Shown piece after piece: positions 57,253 to 64,000 of a stretch of 64,000 nucleotides of DNA. The stretch covers positions 68,702 to 132,701 of the forward strand of contig JAAVDD010000013.1 in NCBI GenBank assembly GCA_014801985.1, written 5' to 3'. Positions within the stretch are counted from its first letter, which is position 1. Each line of letters begins with the position of its first letter. Made by a program: the position numbers and the translations under genes. This stretch comes from Bacteroides sp. Its GTDB lineage: Bacteria > Bacteroidota > Bacteroidia > Bacteroidales > Muribaculaceae. The notes beneath the pieces were generated by a model. That model searched no databases. It worked only from the letters and a program-made list of their open reading frames with translations, and was not told where the DNA came from.

Positions 57253-59607
57253 ATGGCAGAGGAATTAAAATATAATTATCTTGACTTCCTTAACCCACAG
57301 CAACGTGAAGCTGTAACTTATAAGGAAGGGCCGGCACTGGTGATAGCAGGTGCCGGTTCCGGTAAGACGCGTGTACTGACATATAAAATCGTGGATCTCC
57401 TTTCTGCCGGATATGAACCATATCGCATACTTGCCTTGACATTCACTAATAAAGCGTCAAGGGAAATGAAAGAACGTATCGAGAAACTAACAGGACCCAA
57501 GATTGCATCAAAACTTTGGATGGGAACTTTCCACTCTATGTTTTTACGAATCTTGCGTCATCATGCCCCTCTTATTGGTTTTAAAGAGGGTTTCACAATA
57601 TACGACACCACTGATTCCAAGTCGCTCGTAAAGATGATTATAAAGGAATTGGGGTTGGACGACAAGACCTATAAGCCTGCTGTAGTGGCATCAGCCATTT
57701 CAAATGCCAAAAATGCAATGATATCTCCGGAGCAATATCAGCTCGATAAGGATCTTTATGAGCAGGATCGACGTGCTAAGCGACCAATGATAGGTAAAAT
57801 CTATGAAATCTATGCAAAACGCTGCCTCACAGCAAATGCGATGGATTTTGATGATATTCTCTATTATATGAACCTGCTCTTAAGGGATAATCCTGATATT
57901 TGCAGGCATTATCAGGAATTTTTTCGGTATATTCTGGTCGATGAGTATCAAGATACCAATTTCGCACAACATCTGATCGTGAGCCAACTTGCCGGAGAAG
58001 ATCGCCGGCTATGCGTGGTCGGAGATGACGCTCAGAGCATATATTCTTTCAGAGGTGCAAATATAGGTAATATAATAAATCTTGAAAAAAGGTATCCGGG
58101 ACTTAAGGTGTTCAAACTGGAGCGAAACTATCGCTCAACGCAGAATATCGTTAATGCTGCAGGTTCTCTGATTGCCAGAAATACACGTCAGCTTAAGAAA
58201 AATGTTTACAGTGAGAATGAAACCGGTGAGAAAATAGAGGTTATTAAGACCTACAGCGACATGGAGGAGGCCTACATGGTTGCCAATCGTCTGACGCAAT
58301 CTAAGATGATGCATCATGATCCTTACGATGAATTTGCCATTCTTTACCGCACCAATGCTCAGAGCCGTGTGCTTGAGGAGGCTTTGCGAAAAAGAAATAT
58401 CCCCTACCGCATATATGGAGGCCTATCCTTCTACCAACGGAAGGAAATTAAAGATGTAATCGCATATTTCCGACTCACCATAAATCCTGACGATGATGAA
58501 GCGTTAAGAAGAGTTATCAACTATCCGACGCGAGGAATCGGTGAGACCACAATGAGAAAAATACAGACTGTAGCTTCAGAAAAAGAGGTGTCGCTTTGGA
58601 CTGTTATTTCAAATCTTGACAAGTATGATGCGGGGCTGAATGCGGGAACCAAAAAGAAACTTGATGCTTTTGCACAAATTATCCAAATTTTTATCGACGA
58701 TAGTGCAAAATCCAATGCGTATGAAGTCGGGCAATTAATTTATAACCGAACAGGAATCCTCACTGCATTGGCCCACGATAATACACCGGAAAGTATCAGC
58801 AAGCAAGAAAACCTTTCTGAGCTATTGGCAGGTCTAAAAGATTTTGTGGATGCAAGAATCGAAGAAGGGGAAGAAGATGTATCCATGCGCGCATTTCTTT
58901 CGGAAGTGCAATTAGCCACAGATCAGGATCAGAAAGATACTACAGATGAAGCTAAAGTGACCCTCATGACTGTACACGCGGCGAAGGGATTGGAGTTCAA
59001 ACATATCTTTATAGTGGGTGTAGAAGAGGAGCTTTTCCCTTCCGCGATGAGTATGGATTCTCTTGCACAGATTGAGGAGGAGCGACGTCTTTTATATGTT
59101 GCCATTACCCGTGCCAAAGAGACCTGCACAATGACCTATGCTGGATCTCGCTTCAGAAATGGACAGACTATCATGACACGTCCATCGCGCTTTCTTGGCG
59201 ATATCGACCCCTCCTATCTGAAGATGGTTTCTTCTGTAAACGTCGAGGAATCTTCTTCATTTGTCAATCCGGTGCAGAATTATCGTTCATCCGGTTTTTC
59301 TCAGCGTGGGGGTTCTAATACCTTCTCCCGAAGTTCTATTTCAAAACCAAATGCTTTTAGCACTTCCGGAGGCGGATATCAGAAAAAGAGAGTGAGCGAT
59401 CTCGGAGTGACAGGCTCCGCCATAAAGCCCCAGCATCAGGCATCAAGTCTGAGCGTCGGTACGCGGATTGAACACCCGAAGCTTGGAGTAGGCAAAATCA
59501 CAGCTATCGGTAACGTCTCAGGAGAGGAAAGTATAACGGTGGATTTTGGGAACGTAGGAATCAAAAAGCTCCTTCTTCGTTTTGCCAAATTCACTATATT
59601 GGATTAA
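57253..59607 (+). CDS. UvrD/PcrA-type ATP-dependent DNA helicase
   Basis: The 784-residue SF1 3'-5' helicase starts YLDFLNPQQREAVTYKEGPA (Q motif). Walker A AGAGSGKTRVLTYKI is near residue 34. DEYQDTNFAQ is near 235, the QSIYSFRGA segment is near 262, and VTLMTVHAAKGLEFKHIFIVG is near 575. A C-terminal tail with a PcrA-like strand motif (LSVGTRIEHPKLGVGKITAI) fits PcrA. It would remove proteins and unwind DNA in repair and replication. It follows the HsdR_N-like gene by 44 bases and may share its transcript. Confidence 0.96.
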   Translation: MAEELKYNYLDFLNPQQREAVTYKEGPALVIAGAGSGKTRVLTYKIVDLLSAGYEPYRILALTFTNKASREMKERIEKLTGPKIASKLWMGTFHSMFLRILRHHAPLIGFKEGFTIYDTTDSKSLVKMIIKELGLDDKTYKPAVVASAISNAKNAMISPEQYQLDKDLYEQDRRAKRPMIGKIYEIYAKRCLTANAMDFDDILYYMNLLLRDNPDICRHYQEFFRYILVDEYQDTNFAQHLIVSQLAGEDRRLCVVGDDAQSIYSFRGANIGNIINLEKRYPGLKVFKLERNYRSTQNIVNAAGSLIARNTRQLKKNVYSENETGEKIEVIKTYSDMEEAYMVANRLTQSKMMHHDPYDEFAILYRTNAQSRVLEEALRKRNIPYRIYGGLSFYQRKEIKDVIAYFRLTINPDDDEALRRVINYPTRGIGETTMRKIQTVASEKEVSLWTVISNLDKYDAGLNAGTKKKLDAFAQIIQIFIDDSAKSNAYEVGQLIYNRTGILTALAHDNTPESISKQENLSELLAGLKDFVDARIEEGEEDVSMRAFLSEVQLATDQDQKDTTDEAKVTLMTVHAAKGLEFKHIFIVGVEEELFPSAMSMDSLAQIEEERRLLYVAITRAKETCTMTYAGSRFRNGQTIMTRPSRFLGDIDPSYLKMVSSVNVEESSSFVNPVQNYRSSGFSQRGGSNTFSRSSISKPNAFSTSGGGYQKKRVSDLGVTGSAIKPQHQASSLSVGTRIEHPKLGVGKITAIGNVSGEESITVDFGNVGIKKLLLRFAKFTILD

Positions 59608-59628
59608 TCAAAATTAAAAATATCAATT

Positions 59629-60774
59629 ATGGTTATGCAGACACCTTATTATATTATCTACGAAGATAAGCTCCGTGCAAATATGGAGAAGCTAAAAAAA
59701 GTGGCCGATGCAGCAGATGTGAAGATAATAATGGCTTTCAAGGCTAATGCTGTATGGAAAACATTCCCTATTATTGCAGAATATTTCACTTCTTCTACAG
59801 CAAGTTCACTTAATGAGATGAAACTCTCGCTTGATTACCTCGGCAACGATGTTCATGCATATTGTCCGGTATACACAGAAAAGACCTTTCCTGAATTTCT
59901 AAAAGGATCTTCTCATATCACTTTCAATTCCCTTGCACAATATAATAGATTCAGACCTCAGATTGAGAAATGGAATGCAGAGCATCCTGAGAAAAGGGTT
60001 TCTCCCGGACTAAGGGTAAATCCTCATTGCAGTGTGATCGAAACAGACATATATAATCCATGTATGCCGGGATCAAGATTCGGAGAGAATCCTGAGGCCG
60101 TGGCCGATGGTCTCCCGACAGGGATAGAGGGTCTACATTTTCACGCCTTATGTGAATCCTCCAGCTATGATCTTGAAAAGGTGCTTGAGGCTTTTAAAGA
60201 GCAATACGGCCATCTTCTCCCCTCTCTAAAATGGCTGAATATGGGTGGAGGACATCTCATCACCAGAAAGGATTATGACACCGGACATCTCATAGCTCTC
60301 CTAAGAAAGCTCCATGAGGATTATCCTAATCTCGAATTGATAATGGAACCTGGAAGTGCATTCACATGGCAGACCGGCGACCTTGTCACCGAAGTGCTCG
60401 ATGTGGTGGAAGATGCAGGAGTAAAGACCGCGATTATTGATTCATCCTTCGCATGTCACATGCCGGATTGTCTGGAGATGCCTTATAGACCGAATATAGC
60501 AGAGGCTCTTCCCGATGAAGCAGACTCAGAATATAAATATCGACTTGGGGGAAATTCCTGCCTAAGCGGTGATTTCGTCGGTGATTGGAAATTCAAGGAA
60601 CCGCTTAAACCCGGACAACATCTCACACTTCTTGACATGAACCATTATACCACTGTCAAAACAAATATGTTTAACGGCATTCAGCATCCTTCTATCTGGC
60701 TCCAACCCATCGACGGGGAACCAAAACTCCTCAGGGAATACACATACGAAGATTACCGAGACAGAATGGACTGA
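59629..60774 (+). CDS. nspC: Carboxynorspermidine decarboxylase
   Basis: The 381-residue PLP decarboxylase completes the alternative spermidine pathway from carboxyspermidine. The PLP Lys is in IIMAFKANAVWK near residue 38. The typical NspC segments TPYYIIYEDKLRANMEKLKK and SFACHMPDCLEMPYRPNI are present. The C-terminal GGNSCLSGDFVGDWKF segment carries the active-site Cys. The partner dehydrogenase gene is not in the window. The start could also be the second Met, two codons on. Confidence 0.95.
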   Translation: MVMQTPYYIIYEDKLRANMEKLKKVADAADVKIIMAFKANAVWKTFPIIAEYFTSSTASSLNEMKLSLDYLGNDVHAYCPVYTEKTFPEFLKGSSHITFNSLAQYNRFRPQIEKWNAEHPEKRVSPGLRVNPHCSVIETDIYNPCMPGSRFGENPEAVADGLPTGIEGLHFHALCESSSYDLEKVLEAFKEQYGHLLPSLKWLNMGGGHLITRKDYDTGHLIALLRKLHEDYPNLELIMEPGSAFTWQTGDLVTEVLDVVEDAGVKTAIIDSSFACHMPDCLEMPYRPNIAEALPDEADSEYKYRLGGNSCLSGDFVGDWKFKEPLKPGQHLTLLDMNHYTTVKTNMFNGIQHPSIWLQPIDGEPKLLREYTYEDYRDRMD

Positions 60775-60798
60775 TGTAACATAAAGGGAATACACCTT

Positions 60799-60843
60799 AA
60801 AGAGGAGCTATGATGTTTTTCATAGCCCCTCTTTACTTTTTAA
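60799..60843 (+). terminator. Terminator after nspC
   Basis: AAAGAGG-A-GCTATGA pairs with TCATAGC-C-CCTCTTT (60799-60834), with one A/C mismatch, followed by a T-rich run. Confidence 0.85.
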
Positions 60844-60851
60844 ATGCGTTA

Positions 60852-61535
60852 TTAAAATACAATCCTCCCCTTTTTAGCTTGCTCTGCCATAGTTTCTCCC
60901 GGCACGAGGAATATTTCCAGACGACGATTTTTATCACGATTACTCATGGAATTATTCTCAACCAAGGGCATCTCGTCAGCATATGCATAGGAGAAAAGGT
61001 ATTCTGTATCGAGATTCTGACGGTCAAACCAATCAAACACTGCCGTGCTTCTCTCCTCTGTAATCTTCTCACGATATCCTTCCGAGCCGGTGTTGTCTGT
61101 ATGCATCACTATGAGCATACGATACATATCCGATTCCTTAAGATAACGTTTAAGAGGATTAAGCAAATTAGAGGCATCCGGTCGAAGTTTGGTAGAGTTT
61201 GGTAAAAAGAGTTTTGAAGCTGGTATAGTAATCAATAATACCTCTTTGTTACGAAATGTCTCCACATTGCACCCATTACGATCAAGACCATATGATTTCA
61301 ATATTCGATCGCGCGCCTCCTTTTCCTGAAATTTTCTTATTAAAGTTGCCTGCTTCTCGTCAAGAGGTACGGAATTGATCATCTCGGTAAAGGAGAGTTC
61401 GTCAAGCTGAATATTACGTTCATGAGCCGCTTTCCCTTTACTTTGCGAGTATGAGGGAACGGTATACACGGCTCCTATAACGACTGCAAGCAGCAGACAT
61501 CTAAATAAAGTCTTCAAGCGATTCTTCATATTCAA
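60852..61535 (-). CDS. OmpA family exported protein
   Basis: The protein is 227 residues, or 225 from the second Met. A signal segment (CLLLAVVIGAVYTVPSYSQS) leads into a charged middle. A C-terminal OmpA-like domain follows with LFLPNSTKLRPDASNLLNPL near residue 109, VMHTDNTGSEGYREKITEER near 145 and NRDKNRRLEIFLVP near 200. That domain binds peptidoglycan. Its 5' end overlaps the 3' end of the preceding gene by 29-35 bases, so the two are tightly coupled. Confidence 0.88.
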   Translation of the reverse strand: MNMKNRLKTLFRCLLLAVVIGAVYTVPSYSQSKGKAAHERNIQLDELSFTEMINSVPLDEKQATLIRKFQEKEARDRILKSYGLDRNGCNVETFRNKEVLLITIPASKLFLPNSTKLRPDASNLLNPLKRYLKESDMYRMLIVMHTDNTGSEGYREKITEERSTAVFDWFDRQNLDTEYLFSYAYADEMPLVENNSMSNRDKNRRLEIFLVPGETMAEQAKKGRIVF

Positions 61536-61821
61536 GTTCTCCTTTCACTATAAGATCAATGTCATCGGGATCCATCTCCACCTCACCTCGCTTTGAGATC
61601 TGTTCTTTTACATATGCGGTGATGGCTGGCACATCATCCAATTCCTCCTCTGTCACGTCTGATTCAAGATCAAAACTATCATGCTTATCATACCAGTCAT
61701 ACATGATATCTATGACATATAAGATCTCCTGATCAGTATACTGATCTTCCTTCTCTTTTGGAAGGAGCGCACGGATAAATTTCACAGCCTCCTTCTCATC
61801 ATATTTTAACTCGTCGCTCAT
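61501..61821 (-). CDS. Small acidic protein of unknown function
   Basis: The 106-residue protein is strongly acidic (EKEDQYTDQEILYVIDIMYD; ESDVTEEELDDVPAITAYV) and mostly helical, without membrane segments. I recall similar proteins as uncharacterised Bacteroidales families, with no function known. It overlaps rimM by 4 bases and the OmpA-like gene by 29-35 bases, so it is part of the murA-rimM operon. Confidence 0.8.
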   Translation of the reverse strand: MSDELKYDEKEAVKFIRALLPKEKEDQYTDQEILYVIDIMYDWYDKHDSFDLESDVTEEELDDVPAITAYVKEQISKRGEVEMDPDDIDLIVKGELEYEESLEDFI

Positions 61822-62366
61822 TTCGATTTCTGGTTTAAATTAATCAATTCCTCCGGGAGATGAGTAAGAATTTCTCGCTTCGTCTCATCAATCTCAAGTA
61901 TAAAGTCGTCAGCTACAGGAATGAAAATTTCATCTCCTTCGGAGTTTTCTACTATAAAAAGTGTATTGGAAGTGGTTGTATCTACTCGAACCACGACTCC
62001 AAGATTTCCGGCATTTTCATCCGCAACCCTGAACCCTATAAGATCATCTTCAAGGAAAACTCCTTCCCCTTCTTCTGCCATATATTCCTTTAAACTTTCC
62101 TTATCAGCATATATGATAGAATTGACAAGTTGACGTGCTTCATCAGAGCTATCGATCCCCTCAAGCTTTATCAATGATGAGGCTGACCCTTTACCTCTGA
62201 CAGATTCAGCATAGAAAGGCACGAATGCACCCTCCATATTAATAACCAACGGATGGCCGTCGGCAAAATATTCGTCATCAATATCAAGAACTGCATTCAA
62301 CTCCCCTTTCAAGGCATGTGTCTTTTGAAATTTTCCAACGGGCGTGAGATTCTTTTCTTCAATCAT
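61818..62366 (-). CDS. rimM: 16S rRNA maturation factor RimM
   Basis: The 182-residue protein starts LTPVGKFQKTHALKGELNAV, the RimM N-terminal barrel opening. The PRC-type C-terminal barrel follows (LEDDLIGFRVADENAGNLGV near residues 105-124; then EIFIPVADDFILEID). It helps assemble the 30S head. It follows murA by 12 bases. Confidence 0.95.
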   Translation of the reverse strand: MIEEKNLTPVGKFQKTHALKGELNAVLDIDDEYFADGHPLVINMEGAFVPFYAESVRGKGSASSLIKLEGIDSSDEARQLVNSIIYADKESLKEYMAEEGEGVFLEDDLIGFRVADENAGNLGVVVRVDTTTSNTLFIVENSEGDEIFIPVADDFILEIDETKREILTHLPEELINLNQKSK

Positions 62367-62378
62367 AGCATTAAAACA

Positions 62379-63692
62379 TTACTCTTCAATTCTAATGATT
62401 TTAGCCCCCAGACGGTTCAATCTGACATCGATATTTTCATATCCACGATCAATCTGATTTATGTTTTGGATCTTGCTGGTGCCTTTCGCACCCATTGCTG
62501 CAATAAGCATTGCAATACCTGCACGAATATCCGGAGAAACCATATCGGTGGCTCTGAGACAATCGAATTTACCGGCGCCAATCACAGCGGCACGATGAGG
62601 ATCGCACAATATGATTCTCGCTCCCATATCAATCAGTTTATCGACGAAAAAGAGACGGCTTTCAAACATCTTCTGATGAATCAGGACGCTCCCTCTTGCC
62701 TGAGTAGCCACTACAAGTAGAATACTTATCAGATCAGGAGAAAGACCGGGCCATGGAGCATCTGCGATTGTCATGATGGAGCCATCAATAAAGGTCTCAA
62801 TCTCGTATATCTCTTTTTGGTTTATCCGTATATCATCGCCCTTGATTTCGAGCTTCACACCTATTCTTTCAAACACATCCGGCATAAGACCAAGATCCTT
62901 AATGCCGACATTCTTTAATAATAGATCTGAACCCGTCATCGCGGCCATTCCAATGAAACTTCCCACCTCAATCATATCGGGAAGGAGCGTATGTTTCGTA
63001 CCTCCTAACCTCTCGACTCCTTCAATTCTGAGTAGATTAGAACCTATTCCCTCTATCTTGGCTCCCATTCTACACAACATCTTGCACAATTGCTGTATAT
63101 ATGGTTCGCAAGCGGCATTATAGATAGTGGTGACTCCTTGGGAGAGCACAGCAGCCATAATGATATTGGCAGTACCGGTGATGGAGGCCTCATCAAGGAG
63201 CATATAGGTTCCTCTCAACCCATTGGGTGCGGTGATCGTATAAGTTCTTGTCGAGCCATCATAATCAAAGGAGGCACCTAATTTCTGCAAACCGATGAAA
63301 TGCGTATCAAGACGCCGACGACCGATCTTATCACCCCCCGGTTTAGGAAGAATAGCTTTACCGAAACGAGCCACGAGAGGCCCCATAATCATCACCGATC
63401 CGCGAAGAGATTCCGCTTTTTTACGAAATTTATCAGAAGTAATATATCCTAAGTCAATATCATCTGCTTGAAATTCGCATTCATTTGGTGTCAGATAATT
63501 AACTTTTACTCCCATCTCCGACAAAAGATTTATCAAATTCCGGACATCAGAGATGGCGGGGAGATTTGAGATAACCACCTTTTCATCTGTCAGAAGAACA
63601 GCGCAGACAACTTCCAGTGCCTCATTCTTTGCACCTTTGGGACTTATCTCGCCATGAAGGCTGTGACCACCTTCCACTATAAAGCTACTCAT
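62379..63692 (-). CDS. murA: UDP-N-acetylglucosamine 1-carboxyvinyltransferase
   Basis: The 437-residue enzyme transfers enolpyruvate to UDP-GlcNAc, the first step of peptidoglycan synthesis. The N-terminal GAKNEALEVVCAVLLTDEKV and the LRGSVMIMGPLVARFGKA segment are family landmarks. The active-site loop reads PGGDKIGRRRLDTHF. The residue that is Cys115 in E. coli MurA, the target of fosfomycin, is Asp (near residue 121). It lies 3 bases after the DUF4290 gene and before rimM. Confidence 0.96.
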   Translation of the reverse strand: MSSFIVEGGHSLHGEISPKGAKNEALEVVCAVLLTDEKVVISNLPAISDVRNLINLLSEMGVKVNYLTPNECEFQADDIDLGYITSDKFRKKAESLRGSVMIMGPLVARFGKAILPKPGGDKIGRRRLDTHFIGLQKLGASFDYDGSTRTYTITAPNGLRGTYMLLDEASITGTANIIMAAVLSQGVTTIYNAACEPYIQQLCKMLCRMGAKIEGIGSNLLRIEGVERLGGTKHTLLPDMIEVGSFIGMAAMTGSDLLLKNVGIKDLGLMPDVFERIGVKLEIKGDDIRINQKEIYEIETFIDGSIMTIADAPWPGLSPDLISILLVVATQARGSVLIHQKMFESRLFFVDKLIDMGARIILCDPHRAAVIGAGKFDCLRATDMVSPDIRAGIAMLIAAMGAKGTSKIQNINQIDRGYENIDVRLNRLGAKIIRIEE

Positions 63693-63695
63693 ATC

Positions 63696-64000
63696 CTATT
63701 TCTTTTTCTTTTTATTCTTACCAGGCGCAGCTAACTCCACCTCTTTAAACTCATGAAGCAAATATTTTGAAGGGTCAAGATTGATTCTTCCTCCGGAATA
63801 TTCTGCCAAGTCGCGAAGAATCTTGGCATCATCTACACCCTCCTTATTATGAGTGAGCATAAGTTTCTTCATGTGATGGGCGATCATGGATATTAGAAGG
63901 TCTCTTTCTTCACCTTCCTCCATTTCCGCCACTTTCTCAATCATTTTTTCTATATTCTTTCCATAATGACGATAACGCATGGCAGAAGCGGTATAGGGAA
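63696..64000 (-). CDS. DUF4290 protein, 5' part beyond the window
   Basis: This is the C-terminal part (about 100 residues) of a DUF4290 protein. The frame is open to the window edge (reading PYTASAMRYRHYGKN), and the full family length is about 200, so the ATG at 63980 is internal. Recognisable segments are RYRHYGKNIEKMIEKV, ISMIAHHMKKLMLTHNKEGV and YSGGRINLDP. A Lys-rich end (KNKKKKK) follows. Function is unknown. It precedes murA in the same operon, as I recall from other Bacteroidales. Confidence 0.88.
   Translation of the reverse strand, partial: PYTASAMRYRHYGKNIEKMIEKVAEMEEGEERDLLISMIAHHMKKLMLTHNKEGVDDAKILRDLAEYSGGRINLDPSKYLLHEFKEVELAAPGKNKKKKK

Overview
The window is chromosomal DNA from a Bacteroidales bacterium, most likely a gut member of the Bacteroides/Muribaculaceae kind. 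The lineage call is an inference from three things. First, the gene set is typical of the group: methylmalonyl-CoA mutase subunits, TonB-dependent-type barrels under ECF sigma factors, a DUF5686 protein, a DUF4290 protein, carboxynorspermidine decarboxylase, and an apgM-like gene in place of thrB. Second, several promoters fit the Bacteroidetes pattern TTTG-N19/20-TAnnTTTG. Third, clear Shine-Dalgarno sequences are scarce. No rRNA, tRNA, CRISPR array or intact mobile element was seen. Both window edges cut genes: ilvD on the left and a DUF4290 gene on the right.

Layout. Positions 1-9223 hold an amino-acid biosynthesis run on the + strand: ilvD-ilvB-ilvN-ilvC, then thrA-(apgM-like homoserine kinase candidate)-thrC. 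A terminator-like hairpin lies between ilvC and thrA. Positions 9336-12302 hold pyruvate phosphate dikinase with its own promoter, a structured leader and a strong terminator. Positions 12346-13025 are a scar: the start of a tyrosine recombinase is joined to the last codons of a ParA ATPase, followed by an orphan immunity-like gene. Positions 13087-21493 contain two ECF sigma/anti-sigma/outer-membrane-barrel circuits facing away from each other around a GrpB-family gene. Positions 21571-25501 carry a DUF5686 outer-membrane protein, a CYTH protein and an M23 peptidase.

Positions 25546-35488 hold alaS, uvrA with two small envelope or unknown genes, and a minus-strand group of a U32 protein, smpB and a membrane protein. 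Positions 35599-39602 carry the two methylmalonyl-CoA mutase subunits (propionate/succinate metabolism). Positions 39745-50355 carry an FtsE-like ATPase with radA, serC-serA, tpiA-SPOR-folE and uvrB-ygiQ. Positions 50365-55428 hold an S9 peptidase lipoprotein and a calcium-type P-type ATPase. Positions 55429-56660 contain a long hairpin-rich region ahead of an orphan 151-residue gene. Positions 56703-60774 hold an HsdR_N-like nuclease-fold protein, a PcrA/UvrD helicase and nspC. Positions 60852-64000 hold an envelope/translation operon read leftward: DUF4290-murA-rimM-small acidic protein-OmpA-like protein.

Most of the window is ordinary housekeeping. The parts I would revisit are the recombinase-ParA scar with its neighbour, the paired ECF circuits with a composite anti-sigma protein, the hairpin-rich leader at 55501-56042, two promoters almost touching their start codons (uvrB and the HsdR_N-like gene), interlocked divergent promoters at alaS, and active-site substitutions in MurA and SerA. 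I did not find a clearly new multi-gene system.
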